Part shown: positions 22,501 through 31,300 of the stretch, in pieces
Layout of the letters: each line of letters opens with the position of its first letter
Position numbering within the stretch: position 1 is the first letter of the stretch
From: Channallabes apus
Lineage: Eukaryota; Chordata; Actinopteri; Siluriformes; Clariidae
DNA: 64,000 nt
Assembly: GCA_030522415.1 (NCBI GenBank)
Contig: CM060107.1
Location: 21,054,071 to 21,118,070, forward strand
Direction of reading: 5' to 3'
Notes under the pieces: generated by a model
The model's database searches: none
What the model saw: only the letters and a program-made list of their open reading frames with translations
What the model was told of the DNA's origin: nothing
Made by a program: the position numbers and the translations under genes

Positions 22501-22953
22501 GTCGTGCTGTAAGAGCCAGGGATAGCCGAGGATGATGGGTGGAGATGATATGGGTGTGAGGTGAAATTGTATGGACTCCTGATGTTGGCCGAGGACGAGA
22601 GTGATGGGTAGAGTCTGCTGGGTGATGGGGCTGGATGAGAGGGGCCGCCCGTCGACTGAGATGATTCTCATTGGCTGGGATAACGCCTCAATCTTTACCC
22701 CCAATCCTCTGGCGTATGTTGAGTCAATGAAGTTACCCGCGGCACCGGAATCGATGAACGCGGCACTTCTGACCCGTTTGTGGCCAAGGTGGAGGGTTAC
22801 CTGAACCGTGAGTCGAGTGGCGGTGTGATCGGTGGTGGCGGAGAGATGTATGGTACCCGGGGAGTCTCTCCTATCTCTCACCGGGTCTGGGCGTTTCCCG
22901 GACGAGACGGGCAGGTGGCTCGGTGGTGCGCTGCTGAGCCGCAATAGGCGCAC
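19465..22953 (-). CDS. pol: Gypsy pol polyprotein: protease, RT, RNase H, integrase, chromodomain
   Basis: One uninterrupted frame, 1162 aa from its first ATG; it is probably made by -1 frameshifting from gag, since the slippery site lies upstream of residue 20. Domains: aspartic protease with FIDSGA (D68); reverse transcriptase with LRPCVDYRGLNK near 241-252, FTKLDLRSAYNLVRI near 318-332 and YLDD at 383-386; RNase H with EVDAS near 531, DREL near 573 and TDHQN near 601; integrase with zinc-binding H714, H721, C751, C754 and catalytic D784, D844, E880; a GPY motif near 1015; a chromodomain (YTVRRIL to WIPARFIL) at about 1074-1112, which in related elements guides insertion by binding modified histones. 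The last 23 or so residues are encoded inside the 3' LTR. All key residues are present. Confidence 0.95.
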   Translation of the reverse strand: MRLLRLSSAPPSHLPVSSGKRPDPVRDRRDSPGTIHLSATTDHTATRLTVQVTLHLGHKRVRSAAFIDSGAAGNFIDSTYARGLGVKIEALSQPMRIISVDGRPLSSSPITQQTLPITLVLGQHQESIQFHLTPISSPPIILGYPWLLQHDPLISWSQNRILQWGPTCTDLCLQAQAGTCSRESEAPDVDIHAIPPSYRDLAEVFCKRRASHLPPHRPYDLAIELQPGSSPPRGHLYSLSTNETQAMEEYVTNALRNGTIRPSSSPAAAGFFFVKKKGGELRPCVDYRGLNKITIRNRHPLPLTNSALDALSGATMFTKLDLRSAYNLVRIREGDEWKTAFITPTGHYESLVIPFGLCNAPSAFQAFINDVLRDMLGRWVFVYLDDILIYSRNPTEHTKHVRAVLKRLLAHQLYCKLEKCAFHEHSTTFLGFVISPQGVAMDPQKLEVVRHWPLPRTLKQLQRFLGFANFYRRFIRGYSTVAAPLTALTRLSNSSFRLNPTAISAFHRLCHLFTTAPILLHPDASQPFVVEVDASEVGAGAVLSQRGPDQKLHPCGFYSKKFNPTQQRYGVGDRELLGIKWALEEWRHWLQGASEPFIVWTDHQNLITIRSLKQLNPRQARWALFFEQFNFHLSYRPGSKNTKADALSRQHERETPRADPVPVLPPTRIIAPLQWNLETRVRQALTRDPAPAGVPPGRLFVPDRLRTEVLQWGHSSPVAGHQGSRRTTTFIGRAFWWPSMRREITEFVRACPMCARAKDINQPTPGELQPLPVPRRPWSHIAVDFITGLPDSDGRDVILTIVDRFSKAVHLVALAGLPSAKETAELILEHVVRLHGFPKDIVSDRGPQFTARFWKAFCRLIDSSCSLSSGYHPQTNGQTERTNQQLERYLRCFVSDRQRSWARYLKWAELSHNLHVSSATNLSPFEVCYGFQPPMFTHQEPEVDVPSAQQLVRRCRRLWHQANLAIRRTNANYVAQHRRRHPPGRLYHVGDKVWLSTKNLHLHTESKKLSPRFIGPYRITLRINHVTYRLQLPAALRIHPVFHTSQLKPFTTSPMVPPTPPAPPPRIIDGGPAYTVRRILDSRPRGRGTQYLVDWEGYGPEERSWIPARFILDSGLIRDYRHRVSSTPGPSGVGPGRGGTVMHTQPRPALGPGSKAVAKLKA
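19535..19546 (-). other. Polypurine tract of the Gypsy element
   Basis: The minus strand reads CGGGGGGGTAC directly before the 3' LTR, the expected position of the plus-strand DNA primer. The G-run lies at 19538-19544. The trailing TAC is a small departure from a pure purine run. Confidence 0.75.
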
Positions 22954-23918
22954 AGTCCCTCGCGGTAACGTCTCTGGCGTTCCGCCACGGTCAGGGAGGC
23001 GCGCCCTAGTTGCATGGGTTCCCCGGCTCCGGTGTCAACCACGGCAGGGGGTGGAGATCCGACACGTCCAGGAAAAGCTGTGGTGACGGTGGGTGGTGGT
23101 CTTGGTGCAGTGTGGGTATAAGTGGATGGTGGCGACAGGGTTCGAGGTGCTGGCTTCGGATGAGAGAGGAGGCGCTGATCGACCCGGAGGACTAGCTGGA
23201 TTAGCCCTTCCAGTGTGGCTGGTAGCTCTCGTCCGGCTAGCTCATCTTTGATACGATTAGCCAGCCCCTCGAAGTAGGACGTCCGGAGAGCTGCGTCTCC
23301 CCAGGAGGTCTGGATAGCGAGGGTCCGGAACTCGGCGGTATATCTACTCACGGACAGTCCTCCCTGTCGCAGGTGGTAGAGCTTTGTGTCGGTCTCCACC
23401 TCGCCCGCGGGATGTTCAAATGTTAGCTTGAGCTGATGGGTGAATTCATTATATGAGTGCGCAGTGTCTGTGTCAGCGCGCAAGACTGCCGTGGCCCACT
23501 CTGCTGCCTGCCCTGATAGCAACGAGACGAGGAGTGCAATGCGCAGCCGGTCGGTGGAGTACTTGGTGGCATTGAACTCAAACACCAGTTCCAGCGATGT
23601 TAAAAACACACTGCATTTCCCATCCGTGCCATCCCATTTATCTGGAAGAGCTAGAAAAACGTCAGAAGGGGGGGGGGGATGGTGCGGTGCCGCGACCGAC
23701 GCGGCGGGCGGACCGCTAGCCAGCCCACTAACCGCCGCCCGAAGGCCCGCGTTCTCCTGCCTAAGCTCCGCGACCTCGCGGCGCAAGGCCGCGGTGTCTC
23801 GGACACTCCGGCGCAGAGAATCGAGCTCCGCGGTTAGCGCATTAATGAGCAAAGCATGCTGGTCAACCACACCGCGAAGGCGGGCGTAATCCGCTGGGTT
23901 TACTGCTGGCTCTGTCAT
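22878..23918 (-). CDS. gag: Gypsy gag polyprotein
   Basis: 346 aa, structural protein expected to form the cytoplasmic particle that packages the element RNA. Residues about 12-65 form a leucine-rich heptad pattern, a likely coiled coil. A proline-rich linker follows (79-85), then the capsid-like region (about 86-250) with SVFLTSLELVFEFN and QAAEWATAVL, reminiscent of the gag domain retained in the mammalian sushi-derived PEG10/RTL proteins. Near the end is one CCHC zinc knuckle (C323, C326, H331, C336). The ATG at 23918 lies only two bases from the LTR and inside the primer-binding site. The stop TGA (22878-22880) lies 12 nt after a GGGAAAC heptamer. No stop or frameshift within. Confidence 0.92.
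   Translation of the reverse strand: MTEPAVNPADYARLRGVVDQHALLINALTAELDSLRRSVRDTAALRREVAELRQENAGLRAAVSGLASGPPAASVAAPHHPPPPSDVFLALPDKWDGTDGKCSVFLTSLELVFEFNATKYSTDRLRIALLVSLLSGQAAEWATAVLRADTDTAHSYNEFTHQLKLTFEHPAGEVETDTKLYHLRQGGLSVSRYTAEFRTLAIQTSWGDAALRTSYFEGLANRIKDELAGRELPATLEGLIQLVLRVDQRLLSHPKPAPRTLSPPSTYTHTAPRPPPTVTTAFPGRVGSPPPAVVDTGAGEPMQLGRASLTVAERQRRYREGLCAYCGSAAHHRATCPSRPGNAQTR
22893..22899 (-). promoter_or_regulatory. Candidate -1 ribosomal frameshift site, GGGAAAC
   Basis: The minus strand reads GGGAAAC, phased in the gag frame as G GGA AAC, the X XXY YYZ pattern. The pol frame is -1 relative to gag and is open through this point, so slippage here would join the two proteins just before the gag stop at 22878-22880. 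The downstream stimulatory structure was not modelled. Confidence 0.75.
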
Positions 23919-23919
23919 T
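23909..23919 (-). other. Self-primer binding site of the Gypsy element
   Basis: The minus strand reads AATGACAGAGC, one base from the 5' LTR. It does not begin with TGG, so a tRNA 3' end would not pair. It is instead exactly complementary over 11 bases to GCTCTGTCATT inside the LTR (24220-24230), placed where transcription should start. This is the arrangement described for Tf1 and proposed for vertebrate sushi-group elements, in which the RNA's own 5' end primes DNA synthesis. The gag ATG lies within it. Confidence 0.8.
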
Positions 23920-23920
23920 C

Positions 23921-24326
23921 TGTCACGAACTAACCGGGATGACCAGAATGATGATCGTGCTATCTGTCACGAACTAACCAGGATGAACAGATAGCCTTAG
24001 CAGTTAGCCCTGTAGCGTGAATGGTAAACCCAAACGCGGATAAACACGAGCAGGCAGGATAATCACGCGATTTATTATAAGGACTCTCACACACAATGAG
24101 CACAGGAAAGACACAATCTAACCCTAGTCCTATAAATACACACTCAGTCTGAAAAGATAACCAAGAAAGTGAGTACTCACATATACTGGAACGATTCCGA
24201 ACAGACATGGGCTTAACTCAATGACAGAGCGATGTGCGCCGCCATCTTGTTTCCTTTTATGCTTTCAGCTTCGCGACCGCCTTACTTCCGGGTCCTAGTG
24301 CCGGTCGCGGCTGAGTGTGCATGACA
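23921..24326 (-). repeat. 5' LTR of the Gypsy element
   Basis: 406 bp, identical by eye to the 3' LTR. Supplies the promoter (TATA at 24253-24260) and start region; its 3' edge at 23921 abuts the self-primer site. Confidence 0.97.
24220..24260 (-). promoter_or_regulatory. LTR core promoter: TATA box, YY1-like site, predicted start
   Basis: On the minus strand ATAAAAGG (24260-24253) is followed by AAGATGGCGGC (24248-24238), a perfect match to the YY1 consensus, and then GCTCTGTCATT starting at 24230, exactly 30 nt from the TATA box. The first transcribed bases predicted from the TATA spacing are therefore the same bases that pair with the self-primer site. Confidence 0.7.
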
Positions 24327-24331
24327 GCTAC

Positions 24332-26396
24332 TGCTGTCTACTTCAGCAAATGTGATACAAATGGATGAACGTAATGAACTCCAGCAATCGTTATTCTCAG
24401 ACAAGGACTACATAGTTGTGAGTGATGTGATGAAATGATATTGATATTTCTATGCATTTGCTGACTGTATGTAGAGAGTATCAGAGTAGACTTTGTCACT
24501 ATTGTCACACACTCCACTGTTGGCTGAATCGACAGCTTCATCATTTTCTCCAGTCATTTAATTTTTCCTTTTTTGATTCTGCAGGAACTCGAACAAGTTG
24601 TATGGTAGTTGTAATATAGTTGTAACCCGTCACTGATGGAGAAATAGTTTGTAGAAATCGTTATATGGTTAAAGGTAAAAATAAACTGATCAGCTTTAAT
24701 GTAATCAGTGATATTATTATTTCAGGATTGTTGCCCATGTACATGTCTGCCTGTCTTTCTGTACAGCACAACTCTCTGTCTGACTTATCAATAAAAGGTT
24801 GAGTATCTTGTTTACGCTAAGTTGTACCTCTTTCGTCGTCAGCCTAATACACTTCCAGTTTGGTAATCGGAGAGTGAATCACAGGTGAGGTATTCTACAT
24901 TTTATGGTTACATTACTTATTGTTCTTTGCACCGAAGTTAAGGCGCATACTGTACTGGTTTTAAACTTCCCACAGGTAAAATAAATAAACACTGATCCGT
25001 CCATTCATCTTTGAAAGTTCAATTTCCATAGTCTACTTTCATCTCTTGGTATCGCGAGGATTGTTGTGGTTTGTAGTTGCATTACCGTCGTTTGTGTGTC
25101 TACTGTATATACCGTAAATTCTTGTGTTGACTGGATCTGGTGTATAGCCACACCCAACTTGAATAAAAATGCTATATTTGTGCAAAAAAGTACTAGATGT
25201 TGTGACATAATCGGGTACATTACTGCTCATAATTTCAACTCAACATTTTGATTGTATTTATGCCGCAGGTCTAACTTAAAATACCAAAATACTGCCAAAA
25301 ATTTATTAAATTCTGTCCAGCCAGGTTTGGGTGATGTTGTGACGAAATCTACCTAGACAAGCATACAGACAGACATACAGACAGAATTTTTCTGAGACTG
25401 ATTTTGGGTCCTTTAATGTATGAAATGTAAATTGATTATTGAAAGAGTTCTGCTCAATGTAGAGACAAAACCTTTCTTTAATCTACATAGATGGCATTGG
25501 GATAATGTCCTCCCTTGGGAGAAATTGTTATTGAAAGGTAGAATGACTTGAATGAAAAATGATGTTGGAATGATGTTGTACAGTATGAACGACCCAAACA
25601 CAACATTTCAAATAAAACCTCAAAACAATGAAAATCGAACATCTGTTCAGTGCATTTATGCCGATTGATATCCATTTGCAAACGTCCGACCGCATCTACG
25701 GTTATAACAGGGTTTAGAAATCCGATAGGACATTCGGACAGATATTGTACAACAGCTATCCACATACTGTACAGCACATGTACCTCATGTCGCAGATCTC
25801 TTGTAATGATACCTCTCTGATCCATTCTTCTATCCAAATATTACCACAAGGTGCATCTTAGCTTAAAATTACTATACTATAAAATGTTGTATGTACAGGG
25901 TGGGTGCAAACTGCATCACATCCAGTTTCACAGAACAAACGTTATGACTTCAAAGACATTAAGTGGGATTTTAAAACCTTGTATCTGCCTTCCAAATTTA
26001 TATTTCAGGGAAATACTCATTGTCTGTCTTTTTTCTTTCTTTGCTTGGCGCTCATTGTTATTTATGCACATTAGCTCTTTAGTGGTCCAGTTATAAGTAG
26101 ACAGTGCTTTCACTGCTGTGATTGGAGTTTGAGTCCTGCTTGGGCCACCGGTTTGATATCAATATTGTTTTGAAATAATTTTGCAGCATTGTATTAGAGG
26201 TTTTATCCCACTGTCACGCAGTCAAAGTTGTTCCAACATAATTGCATCAAAAAGCTGTTTTGGGAACAGTTCAAAGAAAGTTAAATGGTATGTGGGATTA
26301 TTGGTACAACGATGCTTTTTATTCTTATTAGGATATTTTTTTTTTGTTGTTGTTTTTTAAATCATTTTCGGAAGGAGTTTCACGTGTTAGAGCTTA
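24332..26396. other. Unique AT-rich DNA
   Basis: No gene recognised. Short frames near 25005-25251 and 25478-26113 lack domain signal. A CAGACAGACATACAGACAG run lies at 25364-25384. Confidence 0.45.
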
Positions 26397-27752
26397 GTGT
26401 TATGGTCAGTTTTAGGACCTCTGCTGTTCTCAATATGCATGCTTCCCTTGGGTAACATCATTAGACGACATGGGATTAGTTTCCATTGTTATGCTGATGA
26501 TACTCAATTATATATCTCAACAAAACCAGACGAAATACCCAAGTTGTCTAGACTAACTGAGTGTGTCCAGGACATAAAAGATTGGATGACCAATAACTTT
26601 CTTTTATTAAATTCAGATAAGACAGAGATATTAATTATCGGCCCAAAAACCAGCACACGACAGCTTTCACAATTCAGCTTGCGCTTAGAAGGATGTACTG
26701 TTACTATCAGCTCGACAGTAAAAGACCTGGGCGTAATATTAGACAGTAACTTGTCCTTTAAAAATCACATTTCAAATATCACGAAAACAGCCTTTTTCCA
26801 TCTTAGAAATATTGCCAAACTTAGGAGCATCTTATCCGTATCTGATGCAGAAAAGCTAGTTCATGCATTCATGACCTCCAGACTGGACTTTTGTAATGCA
26901 TTACTAGGTGGTTGTCCTGCATCCTCAATAAACAAGCTTCAGTTAGTCCAAAATGCAGCCGCCAGGGTTCTCACTAGATCCAGAAAATACGATCATATAA
27001 CCCCAATATTATCATCCCTGCACTGGCTACCTGTTCAGTTTAGAATAAATTACAAAATAGTATTACTTACATACATAAGGCCTTAAATGGTTTAGCTCCC
27101 ACATACCTAACCAGTCTTCTGATGCGCTACAATCCACCATGCGCCTTAAGATCACAAAACTCCGGACTTCTGGTAGTTCCCAGAATTTCTAAATCTACAA
27201 AAGGGGGTAGGGCATTTTCATATTTAGCTCCAAAGCTTTGGAATAGCCTTCCAGACAGTGTTCGGGGAGCAGACACGGTTTCCCAGTTCAAAAGTAGACT
27301 CAAGACGCATCTTTTTAATCTGGCATTCACGTAACTCATCCCATAATCTCATACTCCAGTACATCTATTCTGAATGGCAACTACGCTAATTCTCCCCATC
27401 TGTTCTGTATTTTTCTACCCATCCCGAGGCATCTGGAGATTGTGCCAGCTCCAGTAGACAAAGGCCGACCCTGCGAGGTTCCTGAGGTGTCCAGAGAAGG
27501 ACCAGCTCCAGCTGGATTCTGCTTCATGATGGTTGGAGCTACACATGCTGCTCCTGTGCTTCCAGTGATTCGGACCTCATCTGCCCTCTGAACCTCCTGA
27601 CTCCCTATGCTGAACTGGTCTTCATAAAGAATTTCTGTCATATTGAACTTTCACCTGCACAACACACATGATGTCATATCATTTCTATCTGTTATCACCC
27701 AAATGAGGATGGGTTCCCTGTTGAGTCTGGTTCCTCTCAAGGTTTCTTCCTA
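26397..27752 (+). pseudogene. L2-type LINE, reverse transcriptase C-terminal half and 3' UTR, part 1
   Basis: 5'-truncated LINE. The frame opening at 26397 carries [16 protein letters not shown], the reverse transcriptase catalytic block [12 protein letters not shown], then [17 protein letters not shown] and [25 protein letters not shown] small insertion near 27075 shifts the frame; the next frame (27122-27334) continues with FSYLAPKLWNSLPDSVR and SQFKSRLKTHLF and ends at a stop. The 3' UTR follows (GGATGGGTTCCCTGTTGAG, then TCTGGTTCCTCTCAAGG) until it is cut at 27752 by the element at 27753-30549. Upstream endonuclease and early RT motifs are absent. Confidence 0.85.
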
Positions 27753-27949
27753 CACTGAAAAAAGTGAAACTGCTGTGTCGTTGATACAAAGTATGTTTCT
27801 ACATTGATCTGATGGAAATTTTTGATTTCCTATACGAAACTGATATTTTTACTTTGCTTAAAAGCAAACATCGCAGCCCCTGTTTAAACTTAAATGTAAT
27901 CCGTTCACTCAACGCACATTTCTGCTTCAAACCAAAGTTTTGCCGTGTC

Positions 27950-28028
27950 ACGTGACCTCATGACGTAGTATTGTCGCGGACTGAATAACGTTCTGCTGGC
28001 GACCATAGTTTCTCAAAGAAAACAACAG
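27950..28028 (+). other. Exon-like 5' block ending in a strong splice donor
   Basis: A GC-richer patch (GTCACGTGACCTCATGACG and following) ends with ACAACAG then GTAAGG at 28029, a near-perfect donor site. It could be a captured first, non-coding exon. The exon start is not defined. Confidence 0.4.
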
Positions 28029-29272
28029 GTAAGGAAGCAAACTCATGTCATTTCTATGTTAAATGTATCTCATCCATGAGCAAATTTATGATTTATGCCA
28101 GGAACAACTACTTTGTAGATTGAGTTTTGTGTCCGTGTTTGCTACTGTAGCTAAAAACACCTATATTACCTACTTAGTATTTATAGTTATACTTAAAACC
28201 TTCTGGACTTGCTAATGTGTAAGTAATGTAATATCACTAAAACTATATTCCCTCTTATGAAACGGGTCATTAGCACATGTTCCTGACATACCGGTGACAC
28301 TTTATGACACGTTTTTAACGGTATCAGTATATAATTCCTAACACTGGCAGCAATTTGACACATTGATTTATGGTCATGAATGAAGTTTGAAAGTAAACAT
28401 GAAATCTTTATTCACTTTTGTGTTTACAGGTCTGTTAGCTTTTCTGAAAGGATGTTATTTTACCCATACTGCAGAAAATAAGTTCCAGAATGCACAAATA
28501 AAAACATTATGTGGATAAATTTTGAAATGGAAATGATACAATAGAATAGCTGTGTAATCTAAATATCCGAAAAATAAACTCCTTCAAAATAACGGAGTAC
28601 TGAAAATTAGTAGTTGAATTATCTGATAATATCAGAGAATAATTTCAATTATCCTGTGAAACTGAATTATGATCATGGGTTTATATGAAGATAAAACAGT
28701 AGAAAAACCCGAGAGCTTGCAAATTTGAATGTGAGAACTTGTAAAATTAATATTTGTATTTGTAAGTTGAAATTTATACTCACAGCTCTGATGTGAAAAG
28801 CTGCATCTATCGATTTGCACACAGACAATACTCAGAACACCTGTGTTTTGAATTCGAAATTGCAGATTAATAGTGACAAATGTGTAAAGTGTCATTCACA
28901 TGAACAAAATGACGGGCACAATTGTGTACTACACATTTATCTTTGCGCTTTACTTCAGTTTTGCTGTACAACCACAAGTCGGCACTCACAACCTCTCAGT
29001 ACAACCTCAAATCCCAGCGCTCTGACTTTTGCTACTCATTTTGCGATATTCCTGTAGCAAAACTCACTTGTGCACTAGTAAACGCGAACTTGAGAGAGCG
29101 GGGGCGGGGCTGGGGTGGGAATGAAGTCATTTTATTAGTTGAAAGTGCAACATTGTCATTTAATTGGTTGGAGCCAGCCAATGAAGTGGTTGATCTATAC
29201 ACGCTGTAATTAAGATTTGCTAAAAACTTGAGCCAGTCCAATTTGTGTTTATTCTTTTTTTTTTTTTTTAAG

Positions 29273-29433
29273 ATCAGTAAGGAGTTTCTGAGAATTACAA
29301 CTGCTCCACTTGAAGGAAGATTGCTGGTTTCCTTGGACAAGCAACATTACAAATTAATTGAGATCACCAGAAAGGGAAGAATTGTCAGAGAGAAGACCAG
29401 AGATATAATCGTCATCGTCAAGTTCTTGATCTG
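29273..29433 (+). pseudogene. Captured coding exon within a transposon
   Basis: 161 bp. A T-rich tract ending TTTAAG precedes it and ATCTG then GTATGT follows, so both splice sites fit the consensus. The open frame encodes ISKEFLRITTAPLEGRLL, then VSLDKQHYKLIEITRK and IVREKTRDII. The pattern F-x-R-I-T-T-x-P-L then L-D then K-L recalls a large fish protein family often annotated as SAM-domain (SAMD3-like) proteins; that is recall, not a search. The neighbouring exon-like block (29706-29794) soon meets a stop, so no full protein is encoded. Confidence 0.5.
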
Positions 29434-29705
29434 GTATGTACTCGCTCAAAAAAGCAGAAATTAGCTTGGTGTCAAATGTAATATTGTGAATGGAAGCCAC
29501 AGGACCTGAGCAAGGCATCCACATCAAGTTGGCTGTGACGCACTAAATTAAAACATAACTAGCAGAATAAAACTCTCTAGTTTAACTTGTTCACAGGTTA
29601 GTGTATGCTGTCTGAATACAGGTTTCAATGTCTGCCATGTTCATTTTATCACGCTTCACAAGCCTAACATAACCAACAATACTATGTTTGTTTTTACATT
29701 CCCAG

Positions 29706-29794
29706 AGCCTGGAGGTGAATGTATGAAGAGAGTATCTCCTGAAATGTCTTATGGTGTATTTAGTGGAAAATGTGGACCAACTGATTAAGCACTG
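29706..29794 (+). pseudogene. Second exon-like block within the transposon
   Basis: 89 bp between TTTTTACATTCCCAG (acceptor) and CACTG then GTAAGC (donor). The open frame gives EPGGECMKRVSPEMSYGVFS and a TGA near its end. It may be the terminal or a non-coding part of the captured gene. Confidence 0.4.
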
Positions 29795-29992
29795 GTAAGC
29801 ATTTGTTCATAAGGCATTTCAACCTTAGAACTGAAAAATGTTACTGAATTGATAAATTAGCATTGCTCAAAGTAATAAATGTTTTTGGGGAGAACTTGTT
29901 TGTTCATTGTCTTCATTCATAAATGTAACGTCTCTACATAAATGAACTATTTTGGCACAGAGATAAGTACATTTCTTTAAGGTAAACACTAA

Positions 29993-30551
29993 ACTTAAAT
30001 ATAATGTTAAATTTTAGGTTATTCTAAAGTGATATAATCAAGTTGTTAGAAAATAAGTTTTACTGGCCTAAGGCATTGTAATAACTTTTGTTTCTGATTT
30101 GGATGGATTAATTTCTTTTGCTTTGGGGAAACTTAAAAATAGATTTATATTTAATCCAAATTAAACCTTAAATAATATTATAACATTTGATTTGAGATAA
30201 AGTAAATAAATTGCTTGTAACAAATTGAAGCAATTTTTTAAAGTTTATCCAAAGTATAATTTTCTTCAGTGTACTTAAAATTTTAAATTTTTACTAAAAT
30301 GAAAATCAAGTTGTTACAAAGTCGAAAAATTAGTTTTACTGGCCTAAGGCATTGTAACAACTTTTGTTTTTGATTTGGATGGATGACTTTATTTTTGCTT
30401 TGGGGAAACTTAAAAATATATTCATATTTAATAAAAATGAAACCTTAAATAAAATTATAACATTTGATTTGAGAGAAAGTAAAAAAATTGCTTGTAACAA
30501 ATTGAAGCAATTTTTTTTAAGTTGATCCAAAGTATCACTTTTTTCAGTGTA
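29993..30551 (+). repeat. Tandem duplication of the transposon 3' end
   Basis: Two AT-rich units of about 280 bp (about 29993-30273 and 30274-30551). Shared blocks include TTTTACTGGCCTAAGGCATT, GCTTTGGGGAAACTTAAAAA and GCTTGTAACAAATTGAAGCA. Each unit ends in TTCAGTGTA, so the first carries a decayed copy of the terminal repeat inside the element. Confidence 0.85.
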
Positions 30552-30782
30552 TTGCCATTTCTGGGAGTTTTTCCTTGCCACTGTAGCCGTCACCCTTGGC
30601 TTGCTCATCAGAGACATTTCATTCATCATTCATTCATCTCATTATTACCTATACACATTTTTCTCACTCATACACACTTCCAATTTTTTCTTTTCTAAAA
30701 AAAATTTCTTTCTTTTTGTGAAGCTGTTTTGAGACAATGACCATTGTTAAAAGTGCTATATAAATAAAATTGAATTGAATTT
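30550..30782 (+). pseudogene. L2-type LINE 3' UTR, part 2
   Basis: Continues the LINE cut at 27752: TTGCCATTTCTGGGAGTTTT then TCCTTGCCACTG, CTTGCTCATCAGAGACA, and the 3' end AAAAGTGCTATATAAATAAA with a short ATTGA repeat tail. Confidence 0.85.
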
Positions 30783-31011
30783 ACCAGTCAGAGGTAAAGC
30801 TGTAATTTTAGGCTTTCATGTAACATTCACATCTTCACTTAAAGAGGGAGAAACAGAAACTGTTTATAGCTGCCAACAGCTGCGAACAGGACTGAACATT
30901 TCTTGTGGTGGTTCCACAACATTAAACAAACAGATTACAAATTATCATAAAATTATTATTTTATCAGCAAAATTAATAATTATTATTGAAATTATTAATT
31001 ATTATTCAAAT

Positions 31012-31201
31012 TAGGCGGTAAGATGGCTTAGTGGTTAGCACCATGGCCTCGCACCTCACGGGTCGTGGGTTTAATTCACGCCTCGGGTCTGTGTGCGTGG
31101 AGTTTGCATGTTTTTCCTGTTGGTGGGATTCCTCTTGGTACTCCGGTTTCCTCACACAGTCCAGAGACAAGATTAGGATAATTGGCGCTCCCAAATTGAT
31201 G

Positions 31202-31300
<99 letters not shown>

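Larger units (their letters stand above)
19129..24326 (-). mobile_element. Ty3/Gypsy chromodomain LTR retrotransposon, apparently complete
   Basis: 5198 bp, read on the minus strand: 5' LTR 23921-24326, gag 22878-23918, pol 19465-22953, polypurine tract 19535-19546, 3' LTR 19129-19534. The target duplication GCTAC is present on both sides (19124-19128 and 24327-24331). The LTRs start TG, end CA, are both 406 bp and read as identical over their whole length, which indicates very recent insertion. Both long frames are uninterrupted and carry all expected motifs, so this copy could be autonomous. The domain order protease, RT, RNase H, integrase, chromodomain, plus the self-priming signal, places it in or near the Tf1/sushi group of vertebrate chromoviruses. 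Confidence 0.95.
27753..30549. mobile_element. Non-autonomous TIR transposon carrying exon-like sequence
   Basis: 2797 bp. Its ends CACTGAAAAAAGTGAAAC and, inverted, CACTGAAAAAAGTGATAC share 15 terminal bases. TA flanks both sides; removal leaves a continuous L2 LINE tail (TTTCTTCC then TA then TTGCCATTTCTGGG), so the insertion point is clear. No transposase found. Inside are a GC box (29101-29110), exon-like blocks with consensus splice sites (end at 28028; 29273-29433; 29706-29794) and a tandem duplication of the 3' end (29993-30551). It looks like a transposon that captured part of a host gene. Superfamily not assigned; a TA duplication fits Tc1/mariner-type or similar elements. Confidence 0.75.

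Noticed and set aside
30036..30551. CRISPR-like or satellite array
   Set aside because: Only two long units without spacers; a simple tandem duplication of a transposon end.
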